Part shown: piece after piece, positions 43,038-51,754 of the stretch | Numbering within the stretch: the first letter of the stretch is position 1 | How the letters are laid out: each line of letters begins with the position of its first letter | Origin: a bacterium | GTDB taxonomy: Bacteria; Chloroflexota; Anaerolineae; Caldilineales; Caldilineaceae | Length of the DNA stretch: 64,000 nucleotides | Direction of reading: 5' to 3' | Assembly: GCA_016124945.1 (NCBI GenBank) | Contig: WGMT01000076.1 | Location: 1 to 64,000 of the forward strand | The notes under the pieces: generated by a model | Databases searched by the model: none | What the model was told of the DNA's origin: nothing | What the model saw: only the letters and a program-made list of their open reading frames with translations | Position numbers and translations under genes: made by a program

Positions 43038-44039
43038 ATGGCTTCTTCATCTCCACTTCCTGAAAATCTTGAGACCATCGCCGTGTTTCGCGCGCTGCAA
43101 TTGGGGGATCTGCTCTGTGCCGTCCCTGCGGTGAGGGCGTTGCGTGCCGCCTACCCGCAGGCCCACATCGCCCTGATCGGGCTGCCCTGGGCGCAGGCGT
43201 TCGTAGACCGTTTCGATCTCTACTTCGACGAGTTTATCTCCTTCCCCGGCTTCCCTGGTCTGCCTGAGCAGCCCTTCGTCGCCGAGAAGACAATGCAATT
43301 CTTCGCCGACATGCAGGCGCGCAACTTTGATCTCATCATCCAGATGCAGGGGAACGGCAACATCAACAATCCCCTGCTCACGATGTGCGGTGCAAAGAGC
43401 TACGCCGGCTTTTACCGTGAAGGCAACTACCGTCCCCATCCCGACTGCTTTATGGAGTACCCCACCGGCGGTCATGAGATCTACTGCCACCTTAGCTTGA
43501 TGAACTTCCTCGCCATTCCCAGTCAGGGCGAACACCTGGAGTTCCCCCTCAACGAGGACGATTACAACGCCGCCGCCCAACTCGATCTGGGCTTGGAAGC
43601 CGGCGGCTACGTCTGCATCCATCCCGGCGCGCGTGCCAAAGTGCGCCACTGGGACACCGCCAACTTTGCACGGTTGGGCGATTTTTGCGCCGAAGCGGGC
43701 TACCGCGTCGTCCTCACCGGCGTGGACAGCGAACGTCACCTCACTCGCGCTGTCGCCGACGCCATGACCCACGACGCGCTTGATCTGGCGGGCCAGACCA
43801 CATTGGGCGCCGTCGGCGTGCTCATCCAGCAATCACGCCTGCTCATCAGCAACGACACCGGCGTCTCCCATGTGGCGGCGGCGCTGCGCCATCCTAGCGT
43901 CGTCATCTCGCTTTCTCACGACCAGGAACGTTGGAGTCCCCTTGATTCGTCCATTAACCAGGTTGTCAATGGTCACAGCGCCGACGCCTATACGCAAGCG
44001 TTGGCGCGGGTACGGGCCTCTTTGGGCAGCCAAGCGTGA
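43038..44039 (+). CDS. Glycosyltransferase family 9 (heptosyltransferase-like)
   Basis: GT-B fold sugar transferase, likely for cell-surface glycan assembly. The first GT9 strand is VFRALQLGDLLCAVPAVRALR. The nucleotide-sugar site includes HPGARAKVRHWD, and SNDTGVSHVAAAL near the C-terminus is the family motif. 333 residues from the chosen ATG, which follows GGAGAAG; the longer frame from 42864 adds an unrelated N-terminal part. Heptose or another sugar is possible; an organism without classical LPS core may use it on another glycan. The TGA is inside a heptamer element. Confidence 0.78.
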   Translation: MASSSPLPENLETIAVFRALQLGDLLCAVPAVRALRAAYPQAHIALIGLPWAQAFVDRFDLYFDEFISFPGFPGLPEQPFVAEKTMQFFADMQARNFDLIIQMQGNGNINNPLLTMCGAKSYAGFYREGNYRPHPDCFMEYPTGGHEIYCHLSLMNFLAIPSQGEHLEFPLNEDDYNAAAQLDLGLEAGGYVCIHPGARAKVRHWDTANFARLGDFCAEAGYRVVLTGVDSERHLTRAVADAMTHDALDLAGQTTLGAVGVLIQQSRLLISNDTGVSHVAAALRHPSVVISLSHDQERWSPLDSSINQVVNGHSADAYTQALARVRASLGSQA

Positions 44040-44191
44040 TTACAGTGAGGGAATGAGTAAGGAGTAATGAGTAAGCTCGGGTATGATGTATCTATCTGCA
44101 CCATGACGACGCTAAGCCGACACATTGTTACAGCGAACGGCTCGGCCATTGGATTCGATACCGCAAACCTACTCATTACTCCTTACTCATT
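44037..44191. repeat. Paired heptamer element with 21-bp perfect inverted arms
   Basis: Units begin at the GT9 stop (44037-44039). Left arm 44052-44072 and right arm 44171-44191 are exact inverted copies (GTAATGA/GTAAGGA-type units) around a roughly 98-bp unique core. The GT1 ATG (44195) starts 3 bp after the right arm, so the gap is fully occupied. Confidence 0.93.
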
Positions 44192-44194
44192 TCT

Positions 44195-45394
44195 ATGTCC
44201 AAAGCACTATTCTTCAACATCCCGGCCACCGGCCATGTCAACCCCAGTTTGCCGCTGGTGAAGGAGTTGCTGACGCGCGGCGAGGACGTGTGTTACTTCA
44301 ACGTTGAGGCGTTTCGTCGTAAGATTGAGGGCGCGGGGATTCCGTTTGTCCCCTACCCGGTGGATGTAGATTTTTCGTCGCACGACGGCGGCAACCCGAT
44401 TATGGCAATGACACACATTGCGGCGTACGGGGAGAGATTGCTACCGCCATTGTTGGAAATCGTGCGCGCCGAACAGCCCGACTACGTGATCTACGATTCC
44501 ATGACGCCGTGGGGCAAGCAGGTGGGCAAGATTTTGGGCGTGCCTGCCATCTGCTCGTGTACGATTTTGCTTGTCCACAGCCAGAATTCAAATGTTATCC
44601 CCCGGCAGTTGCTGACAAAGCAGATGAGCATGGCGGGCATCGACAAGTCGTTGATCGCGCTGTGGCGCTATGCACAGATCCACTTGCGGCTGCGTCGTGG
44701 CTACGGCGTGGGGTTGCCCTTCTTCCCCAACTTCTTTGCCAACCCCGGCGACATGACGCTGGTCTACACCTCGCGTCTTTTCCAACCCGGCGGCGATCTG
44801 CTTGATGACACCTTCCGCTTCGTCGGCCCGTCCATCGCACTGCGGCCGCACGACGACGAGTTCCCCTTCGCACACCTCAACGGGGGACCGGTGATCTACG
44901 TGTCGCTGGGCACAATCTTTAACAACCGGCCTGACTTTTTCCGCCAGTGTATCGCCGCTTTCGGGGGGGCGGACTATCGGGTTGTCCTCTCGGTGGGGGA
45001 GACGCTGGATATTGACGCACTGGGCGCGATCCCCGAGAACGTGCTGGTGCGCCGCTTCGTGCCGCAGCTCGAAGTGCTCGAACGAACCGATCTCTTCCTT
45101 ACCCACGGTGGCATGAACAGCACCAGCGAAAGCCTGTGGCACGGCGTGCCCATGCTCGTCTTCCCCCAAATCGGTGACCAATTCTTCGTGGCGCATCGTG
45201 TCGGCGAACTGGGGGCAGGGATTGCGTTGGACGCCGATCTGATCAGCGCCGACTATCTGCGCGCGCAGGCGGAGCGGGTGCTTGGGGACGCGTCTTACCG
45301 GGAGAGTGCGGCGCGTTTGCAGGGGAGTCTTCGCGCCGCGGGTGGGTATGTCACCGCGGCGGATGAGGTGTTGCGCTTTGTAGGGCAGAGGTGA
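44195..45394 (+). CDS. GT1-family glycosyltransferase (macrolide-type, MGT)
   Basis: UDP-sugar-dependent GT-B transferase of 399 residues. The N-terminal acceptor domain opens FNIPATGHVNPSLPLV. The C-terminal donor site has the FVPQLEVLERTDLFLTHGG ... ESLWHGVPM segment that binds UDP-sugars in OleD/MGT-like enzymes. No signal peptide. MGT-like enzymes inactivate macrolides by glycosylation or act on natural products; the acceptor here is not known. It lies a few kilobases from the ABC-F/GNAT/MFS genes but on the other strand. Confidence 0.88.
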   Translation: MSKALFFNIPATGHVNPSLPLVKELLTRGEDVCYFNVEAFRRKIEGAGIPFVPYPVDVDFSSHDGGNPIMAMTHIAAYGERLLPPLLEIVRAEQPDYVIYDSMTPWGKQVGKILGVPAICSCTILLVHSQNSNVIPRQLLTKQMSMAGIDKSLIALWRYAQIHLRLRRGYGVGLPFFPNFFANPGDMTLVYTSRLFQPGGDLLDDTFRFVGPSIALRPHDDEFPFAHLNGGPVIYVSLGTIFNNRPDFFRQCIAAFGGADYRVVLSVGETLDIDALGAIPENVLVRRFVPQLEVLERTDLFLTHGGMNSTSESLWHGVPMLVFPQIGDQFFVAHRVGELGAGIALDADLISADYLRAQAERVLGDASYRESAARLQGSLRAAGGYVTAADEVLRFVGQR

Positions 45395-45436
45395 CAGACA
45401 ACGAAAGACGAAAGTCAAGTTCGTGGCTTTCGTCCT
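45390..45436. repeat. Heptamer element at the GT1 stop codon
   Basis: Units GACAGAC, AACGAAA and GACGAAA begin at the TGA (45392-45394). GACGAAAG (45407-45414) pairs with CTTTCGTC (45427-45434). Confidence 0.6.
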
Positions 45437-45458
45437 CATGCAAAGTGAGGCATAAATT

Positions 45459-45956
45459 GTGAACATCCAACTACGCATCCCCTCCCGCTCGGAACGCTCC
45501 ATCATGCGCCGCATGATGGAATTGTATCTCCACGATTTCTCTGAGTACGAAGAGTCCGACCTGGACGAACACGGTGAGTTTGGCTACGGCGATCTCGACT
45601 ACTTCTGGTTCGAGCCGACCCACGCCGCCTTCCTCGTCACCGTGGACGACAAACTGGCGGGCTTCGTCCTCGTAGACAACGAAGTGGTGATCGACGGCAA
45701 CGAACGCTCGATCTGCGAATTCTTCGTCATGCGCAAGTACCGACGCAAAGGTGTGGGCAGTGTGATGGCAAAGGACGTCTTTGGCCGCTTTCCAGCAAAA
45801 TGGGAGGTGCGCGTCGTCGAGAAGAACACGCCCGCGCAGGCATTCTGGCGCGGCGTGATTGCCGAATACACACAGGGAAACTTCCAGGAACAGCAATTCC
45901 ACGACGACGATTGGCACGGCCCGATCTTTCATTTTGACACAGGAGCTTTGACTTGA
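45459..45956 (+). CDS. GNAT-family N-acetyltransferase
   Basis: A 165-residue acetyltransferase with the acetyl-CoA loop YRRKGVGSVM (R-R-K-G-V-G) and final strand VVEKNTPAQAFWRGV. The GTG start (45459) follows a GAGG site. Acceptor unknown. Its TGA overlaps the TTG start of the next frame (a methyltransferase fragment). Confidence 0.82.
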   Translation: MNIQLRIPSRSERSIMRRMMELYLHDFSEYEESDLDEHGEFGYGDLDYFWFEPTHAAFLVTVDDKLAGFVLVDNEVVIDGNERSICEFFVMRKYRRKGVGSVMAKDVFGRFPAKWEVRVVEKNTPAQAFWRGVIAEYTQGNFQEQQFHDDDWHGPIFHFDTGALT

Positions 45957-46285
45957 GCCGCTTCGGGTCTGATCCCCAACGGAAGTTTGGTGCAGTGATG
46001 GATTCCGGCTTCTACCATCTGTTCAATCCAGAGCAATGTGCAGAGTTGATTGAAGAAGTTGCATCCGTCCTCATCCCTGGTGGCTGCTACTACTTACACG
46101 AATTTGCCGTCGAATTCCCTATGCCGAATGTGCCGCGCCAGGTTTCGGTGGCGGAAGTCCAGTCTCGTTTCATACTTGACAAAGGCTGGCGTGTGCTGGA
46201 AGTCCAAAGTGTAGAGTTCCTCAGCAGGGTGGCCCCTCCTGTGCCGGCCACTTGCTCTTGTGTCGAACGAATTACCACAAAATAG
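45953..46285 (+). pseudogene. C-terminal fragment of a class I methyltransferase
   Basis: GAVMDSGFYHLF and VLIPGGCYYLHEFA are the post-motif strands of a SAM methyltransferase, but the SAM-binding glycine loop (motif I) is missing. The TTG start overlaps the stop of the GNAT gene, so it might be translated, but it cannot bind SAM as it stands. Probably a truncated relic. Confidence 0.65.
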
Positions 46286-46301
46286 GCGTGCTTAACCACC
46301 T

Positions 46302-46871
46302 ATGACCCAACCTTCCATCCTGCTCCTACCCTTTCAGTGGACCACCACGCGCCTCACCATCGCAGACGGCGTCCTGGACGACGTGGCGCGCCTCACGGCG
46401 GTCTTCAACGCGTGTAGCTACGTCGAGCCGTGGGATCCCACTTTTCACGTCATCGCAGAGGACGAACTTCGCCAGGTGATCGAGCAAAGCCTGTCTACCG
46501 GCGATGACCACCGCTACTTCCGCCTGCAAGCGGTGCGCCTCGCCGGTGAGGACAACCCCATCGGCTACTTTCACCTCTGGCACTGGTCGCCGCGCCTGCC
46601 GCAGGCGGATACGGCCTTCATCTCCATGTTCGTGATCCACCCCGACTTTCAGGGGCAGCGCTATGCCCAAGAAGTGGTGGACGGATTGGCGGATCAACTG
46701 CGTCAACTTGGCTACGCCGCCATTTGGTTGGAAGTCTACCTCAAGAACTGGCCGGCGCTACGCTTCTGGATGCGGCAAGGCTTCACCCGCATTGTCACCT
46801 ACGACGGCGACCCCGCACACAGTGCCACGGCCCACGCCAGCCTCGTCCTTGAGCGGCGGCTCAATTCATAG
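46302..46871 (+). CDS. GNAT-family N-acetyltransferase
   Basis: A 189-residue acetyltransferase. The loop HPDFQGQRYAQEVVDGL matches the acetyl-CoA binding motif, and NWPALRFWMRQGFTRI is the final strand/helix. The N-terminal segment TTTRLTIADG is typical. It begins 16 bp after the methyltransferase fragment. Acceptor unknown. Confidence 0.82.
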   Translation: MTQPSILLLPFQWTTTRLTIADGVLDDVARLTAVFNACSYVEPWDPTFHVIAEDELRQVIEQSLSTGDDHRYFRLQAVRLAGEDNPIGYFHLWHWSPRLPQADTAFISMFVIHPDFQGQRYAQEVVDGLADQLRQLGYAAIWLEVYLKNWPALRFWMRQGFTRIVTYDGDPAHSATAHASLVLERRLNS

Positions 46872-46948
46872 TGCGCCAGCCAACAGAATAGAACACAGAT
46901 TGGGCATCGCGGTCAGCGCGCAAAATCAACGCGTCTAAAAATTGGGAC

Positions 46949-47005
46949 TTGACAACATCTCAAACCAATCGTATCGTAGTAATACGATTTACTAAATCGT
47001 GTTAC
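46949..47005 (+). promoter_or_regulatory. Promoter and 27-bp operator of the GH32 locus regulator
   Basis: TTGACA (46949-46954), 17-bp spacer, TATCGT (46972-46977). GTAATACGATTTA-C-TAAATCGTGTTAC (46979-47005) is a 27-bp palindrome with one mismatch just downstream. This fits LacI autorepression by roadblock. Confidence 0.6.
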
Positions 47006-47070
47006 TGATACCCCATCGGCGCAAGAGCCTCCCCCATGCTCATCGCTCTTCGCCAAGGATCGCAACGCTT

Positions 47071-48102
47071 ATGACCAATCGAAAATCACGACCGCGCCGA
47101 CCTTCAATGAAGGATGTGGCCCGGCTGGCCGGTGTTTCGCCAACAACCGTCTCTTTTGTGATCAACCAGTCGACGCACAGCAACATCCCCGAAGAGACCC
47201 AGGAACGGGTGTGGGATGCCGTGCGGGAACTGGACTACCGCCCGAACGCCATGGCGCGCGGGCTGCGGGCGCAACAGACGCTCACCATCGGCTTCATCTC
47301 CGACGTGGTGGCGACAACGCCTTACGCCGGCCAGATGATTCAGGGCGCACAGGATCTGGCCTGGCAACATGGCTATCTGCTCTTGCTCATTAGCACCGGC
47401 GGCAACCAGCAGATGGAAGAGACCGGCGTTGAAATGTTCCTGGAGCGGCAGGTGGACGGCATCATCTACGCCACCATGTACCACCGGGCCGTGACACCGC
47501 CCGAAGCCATCGACAACGTGCCTACTGTCCTGCTCGACTGTTTTGTGGAAGACCACTCCCTGCCTTCGGTGGTGCCGGATGAGGTGCGCGGCGGGCGTGA
47601 GGCCATCGACCACATCCTGGCGCGCGGACACCGGCGCATCGGCTTCGTGGCCGACAATTCCACCGTCCCCGCGCAGATTGGGCGGTTGGAGGGCTATCAG
47701 ATCGCTTTGCAGGGCTATGGCATCGAATTCGATCCGTCCTTGGTGGTGGCGGGGCAGAGCACACCTGCCGGCGGTTATGGCGCCGCCGTGACCCTCTTGC
47801 AGCAGGACAACCCGCCCACCGCCCTCTTCTGCTTCAACGACCGCATGGCGATGGGTGTCTACAACGCAGCACGCAAACTTGGCCTGTCCATTCCTGAGGA
47901 TCTGGCGGTGGTGGGCTTCGACAACCAGGAATTGATTGTGTCGTATCTGGATCCCCCACTAACGACCATGCACCTGCCCCACTACGAAATGGGACAGTGG
48001 GCTGTAGAACATCTACTACACACCATTGCAGCGCCCGATACACAGGACGTTGCACAACAACACTTGATCGATTGTCCGCTCATTGAGCGGGCTTCGGTAT
48101 AA
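47071..48102 (+). CDS. LacI-family regulator of the fructan locus
   Basis: Sugar-responsive repressor of 343 residues. HTH plus hinge at about 11-65 (MKDVARLAGVSPTTVSFVIN). The periplasmic-binding-like sugar domain includes GFVADNSTVPAQIGR and the VVGFDNQELIVSYLDPPLTT segment. ATG 47071 is preferred over the upstream ATG because it directly precedes the HTH. It is upstream of the binding protein, permeases and GH32 genes, so the likely inducer is a fructose-containing sugar. A 27-bp palindrome lies in its own promoter. Confidence 0.88.
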   Translation: MTNRKSRPRRPSMKDVARLAGVSPTTVSFVINQSTHSNIPEETQERVWDAVRELDYRPNAMARGLRAQQTLTIGFISDVVATTPYAGQMIQGAQDLAWQHGYLLLLISTGGNQQMEETGVEMFLERQVDGIIYATMYHRAVTPPEAIDNVPTVLLDCFVEDHSLPSVVPDEVRGGREAIDHILARGHRRIGFVADNSTVPAQIGRLEGYQIALQGYGIEFDPSLVVAGQSTPAGGYGAAVTLLQQDNPPTALFCFNDRMAMGVYNAARKLGLSIPEDLAVVGFDNQELIVSYLDPPLTTMHLPHYEMGQWAVEHLLHTIAAPDTQDVAQQHLIDCPLIERASV

Positions 48103-48149
48103 ACACCCACGTTCAACTTGTCTACCAAGATTTATCAAGGAGAAAGAGA

Positions 48150-49532
48150 ATGAGCAGTATTCGCAATGGTCACTGGTTGGTTGTGAGCTTGTTGGTGCTG
48201 ATGCTTGCCCTTGCCGCCTGTGCGCCGGCAGCAGCGCCTGCACCTGCCCCAGCGGAACCGGCCGCCCCGGCTGCCGAAGCCGAAGCGACAGTAGCGCCTG
48301 CCGAAGAGGCCACAACCGGCGGCGCAGAAGGTGCCACGCCGCTGAGCCTCTGGTATCACGGCGCAGGCAACGATGTGGAGCGTAACATTATTTTGCAGAT
48401 CATCAACGACTTCAACGCATCACAGTCCGACTACGTCGTTGAGATCCAGGACTTCCCCCAGGCGGACTACAACTCGTCGATTGTGGCGGCTGCGCTGGCG
48501 GGTGATCTGCCCGACATCATCGACGTAGACGGCCCTGTGATGCCCAACTGGGCGTGGGCCGGCTACATGTCCCCGCTCGATCTGCCCGAAGGCACCCTCG
48601 ACGGCTTCCTGCCCGGTGCCATCGGCATGTGGGACGGTCAAGTCTATTCCGTGGGGCTGTGGGATGCTGCTATCGCCATGTTTGCCCGCCAATCCATGCT
48701 CGAAGCCAACGGCATTCGCGTGCCTACGCTGGCCGAGCCGTGGACCTTTGAGGAGTTTGACTCTGCGCTGGAAACTTTGCAGGCATCCGGCGAGTGTGAC
48801 TTTGCCTTTGATCCCGGCCTGGCGTGGACGGGCGAATGGTACCCCTACGCTTTCTCGCCCTTCTTGCAGAGCTTCGGCGGTGACATCATTGACCGCTCCA
48901 CCTTCCTGACGGCGGAAGACGTCCTCAACGGTGACGAAGCCATCGCCTTTGGCGAATGGTGGCAGAGCCTCTTCGAGCGTGGCCTCGCCCCCGGCACCTC
49001 ACAGGACGGCGCCGATCGCGAAACCGGCTTCATCGACGGTCGCTACTGCTTGCAGTGGAACGGCAACTGGGCCGCCCTGGCCGCCCTGGATGCCTTCGGC
49101 GATGATCTGCTCTTCCTCCCCGCGCCGGACTTCGGCAATGGTCCCGTCATCGGCGCTGCCTCGTGGCAGTTCGGTGTGTCTGCCGGCAGCGAGCACAAGG
49201 AGGGCGCCAACGCCTTCATCCAGTTCGCCCTGAAGGATGAATACCTGGCCGCCTTCTCCGACGGCATTGGCCTGATTCCGGCCACCGCCAGTGCGGCTGC
49301 CCTCACCCAGAACTACGCGCCGGGTGGCCCGCTGGAAGTCTTCTACGAACTGAGCCAGGAGCAGGGGTTGATTCGCCCGCCGACGCCGGCCTACCTGTCT
49401 GCTGCGCTCTCCTTCGAGAAGGCGCTGGCCGACATTGCCAACGGCGCCGACGTGGCCACCGCCCTGGATGCCGCCGTCGACGAAATCAACGCCGACATTG
49501 AGTCTAATGGTGGATATGGTTTTGGTGAGTAG
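48150..49532 (+). CDS. Sugar ABC transporter substrate-binding lipoprotein
   Basis: Extracellular lipoprotein (family 1) that hands sugar to the permeases. The signal peptide ends in the lipobox LAAC with C24 as the lipid-modified residue, then an Ala/Pro/Glu-rich linker. Binding-domain features include DLPDIIDVDGP and VSAGSEHKEGANAFIQFAL. AAGGAGAAAGAGA precedes the ATG. The TAG (49530-49532) is inside a heptamer repeat, so the last residues (FGE) are repeat-encoded. Confidence 0.9.
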   Translation: MSSIRNGHWLVVSLLVLMLALAACAPAAAPAPAPAEPAAPAAEAEATVAPAEEATTGGAEGATPLSLWYHGAGNDVERNIILQIINDFNASQSDYVVEIQDFPQADYNSSIVAAALAGDLPDIIDVDGPVMPNWAWAGYMSPLDLPEGTLDGFLPGAIGMWDGQVYSVGLWDAAIAMFARQSMLEANGIRVPTLAEPWTFEEFDSALETLQASGECDFAFDPGLAWTGEWYPYAFSPFLQSFGGDIIDRSTFLTAEDVLNGDEAIAFGEWWQSLFERGLAPGTSQDGADRETGFIDGRYCLQWNGNWAALAALDAFGDDLLFLPAPDFGNGPVIGAASWQFGVSAGSEHKEGANAFIQFALKDEYLAAFSDGIGLIPATASAAALTQNYAPGGPLEVFYELSQEQGLIRPPTPAYLSAALSFEKALADIANGADVATALDAAVDEINADIESNGGYGFGE

Positions 49533-49709
49533 GTGAGTGGGGGGATTGGGGACTGGGGATTAGTGATTGGGATCTTGTGCAGGATCTGAAATCTCTTCTC
49601 AGCCTGATCTTTTATGCCTGAGATTGAGCAACTAGGCGATTTTCGGAAGCTCTACACGATCCCAATCACCAATCACCACTCCCCAATCACCACTCCCCAA
49701 TCACCAAGT
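49523..49709. repeat. Paired heptamer element between binding protein and permease genes
   Basis: Left arm 49523-49573 (GGTGAGT, GGGGATT, GACTGGG units ending GGGATC), a core of about 85 bp, then right arm 49658-49709 (GATCCC, then AATCACC/ACTCCCC units). The core shares TTGGGATCTTGTG with the element at 735-822. Confidence 0.92.
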
Positions 49710-49727
49710 CAAACACAAGGAACAATC

Positions 49728-50870
49728 ATGGCAACTTCAACTGTCGACCGAAGCCGGCCTGCGAACCCCAACAAACCGCGTGCCGCTAAGCGTGTTTCCC
49801 CAGCTCGCCGCCAAGAGAGCCTTGTCGGTTGGCTGATGGCGTTGCCCGCTGTGATCTTGATGCTGGCCTTCCTGATCGTACCGTTCATCATGGCCTTTAT
49901 CCTCTCGTTTACCAATCAGCGGCTGATTTCGCCCAATCCCACCGAGTTTGTGGGAATGCGCAACTTCGAACGTCTACTCACCGTGCGCATTATGCAGCTT
50001 GATCCGATTGTGGACGAGGCCACCGGCGCGCCTGTATTGGACGAAGACGGCGCGTTGACCTTCCCGCGTGTGCGTGAATTTACCCGCGGCAACCCCGACT
50101 ATCCCCAATACGATGGGCTGCAAGAGTGGCGCGCGTGGACAAGTGGCAACACCCGCACTGTGCTGCTTGCCGGCGATGCTGTCTTTATGCGTTCGCTGAT
50201 CAACACCTTCACCTTTGCCATCTTTGTGGTGCCGATTCAGGCTGGGCTAGGGCTGCTGCTGGCACTGTTGATCAACCAGCGCACGGCAGGCGTCAACATC
50301 TTCCGCACGATCTATTTCATGCCGGTGGTGGTTTCGCTGGTGGTGGTTTCGATCCTGTGGCGTTTCATTTATGACGGCCAAAATGGCCTGCTCAATAACG
50401 CGCTCAGCCTGGTCACTTTTGGCGGATTCCAGCCGATGGATTGGTTGGGCAACCCGAGGACGGCGCTGCCCTCGATCATGGCCATGTCGATCTGGCAGGG
50501 TGTGGGCTTCCACATGATCATCTGGCTGGCTGGTTTGCAGACGATCCCGACGACTTTGTATGAGGCGGCGTCGGTGGAGGGGGCCAACGAGTGGCAGAAG
50601 TTCCGTTATGTTACCTGGCCGGGGTTGCGCAATACGGCCATCTTTATCCTTGTCACCATTACCATTGCCGCCTTTGGCCTCTTTACCCAGGTGGATGTAA
50701 TGACCCGCGGCGGCCCGCTTGATTCCACCACTACGGTAATCTTCCAGGCGGTGCAGAAGGGCTTCGAAAAACAGGACATCGCCTATGGATCGGCGATTTC
50801 GGTTGTCTTCTTTACAATGGTGCTGATTGTGGCCATGTTCCAGCGTTTCGTAACACGGGAGAAAAGCTGA
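49728..50870 (+). CDS. Sugar ABC transporter permease (MalF/UgpA type)
   Basis: Inner-membrane permease of 380 residues with about six transmembrane helices. The EAA loop is YEAASVEGANEWQKFRYVTWPGL. An N-terminal extracytoplasmic insertion (about 100-160) sits between helices 1 and 2. The ATG at 49728 follows AAGGAACAATC; longer in-frame starts run through the repeat. It partners with the next permease and the upstream binding protein; the ATPase must be supplied elsewhere, as is common in this transporter type. Confidence 0.92.
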   Translation: MATSTVDRSRPANPNKPRAAKRVSPARRQESLVGWLMALPAVILMLAFLIVPFIMAFILSFTNQRLISPNPTEFVGMRNFERLLTVRIMQLDPIVDEATGAPVLDEDGALTFPRVREFTRGNPDYPQYDGLQEWRAWTSGNTRTVLLAGDAVFMRSLINTFTFAIFVVPIQAGLGLLLALLINQRTAGVNIFRTIYFMPVVVSLVVVSILWRFIYDGQNGLLNNALSLVTFGGFQPMDWLGNPRTALPSIMAMSIWQGVGFHMIIWLAGLQTIPTTLYEAASVEGANEWQKFRYVTWPGLRNTAIFILVTITIAAFGLFTQVDVMTRGGPLDSTTTVIFQAVQKGFEKQDIAYGSAISVVFFTMVLIVAMFQRFVTREKS

Positions 50871-51754
50871 TGCAAGCAACCAATGTGCAAAGTCGCTGGC
50901 AGGGGACGGGTATCGCTGTTCGCTACACGTTGATGTCGCTCTTAAGCGTGATCTTCCTCTTTCCGATTGTGTTTATGACCGTCTCCTCACTCAAGCCCGA
51001 TTTCCAGATCTTGCAGGATTCGGCGTCGTTGCGGGCGTTCTTGCCAGTGGGCGATATATCGTTTGCCAACTATCCCGAAGCCTTTGATCGCGCCCCCACA
51101 GGGCGTTTCATCTTCAACTCAGTGCTGGTGACCACGGTGACGGTGGTGCTGGGGTTGTTCATCAACTCGATGGCCGGTTTCGCCCTGGGCGTCTTACGCT
51201 GGCCGGGCAAGGAAATCGTGCTGACGGTGATCATTGCCACGCTAATCGTACCGTTTGAGACCATCGCCGTGCCACTGCTGCTGATTGTGAGTCGGCTGCC
51301 CTGGATTGGGGCTGCGGGGCTGGAGTTCGGCTGGCTCAACACCTACCACGTGCAGATCATCCCGTTTATTGCCAACGCCTTTTCGATCTTCCTCTTTGTG
51401 CAGTTTTTTAAGTCGTTGCCGGGCGAACTGGTGGAAGCGGCGCGCATCGACGGTGCAAGCTGGTTTCAGATCTACTCGCGCGTGCTCGTCCCTGTTTCGG
51501 GGCCTGTCTTCGCCACAGTGACGATTCTCACGGTGCTGCCCATGTGGAACCAATACCTCTGGCCCACAATGGTGGTACAATCGGAACAGTACCGTCCGGT
51601 GATGGTGGGGCTTCAATATTTCTTCCAACTTAACGTGGCCTGGGGTGAGGTAATGGCCTACCTCTCTACCATCACCATCCCGGTGCTTATCGTCTTCCTG
51701 GCGCTACAACGCGCCTTCATTGAAAGCATTGCGTCCAGTGGCATCAAGGGATAA
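50870..51754 (+). CDS. Sugar ABC transporter permease (MalG/UgpE type)
   Basis: A 294-residue permease with six helices. The EAA loop is EAARIDGASWFQIYSRVLVPVSGP. Its ATG overlaps the TGA of the previous permease by one base (TGATG), so they are coupled. The third gene of the transporter, followed by GH32. Confidence 0.92.
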   Translation: MQATNVQSRWQGTGIAVRYTLMSLLSVIFLFPIVFMTVSSLKPDFQILQDSASLRAFLPVGDISFANYPEAFDRAPTGRFIFNSVLVTTVTVVLGLFINSMAGFALGVLRWPGKEIVLTVIIATLIVPFETIAVPLLLIVSRLPWIGAAGLEFGWLNTYHVQIIPFIANAFSIFLFVQFFKSLPGELVEAARIDGASWFQIYSRVLVPVSGPVFATVTILTVLPMWNQYLWPTMVVQSEQYRPVMVGLQYFFQLNVAWGEVMAYLSTITIPVLIVFLALQRAFIESIASSGIKG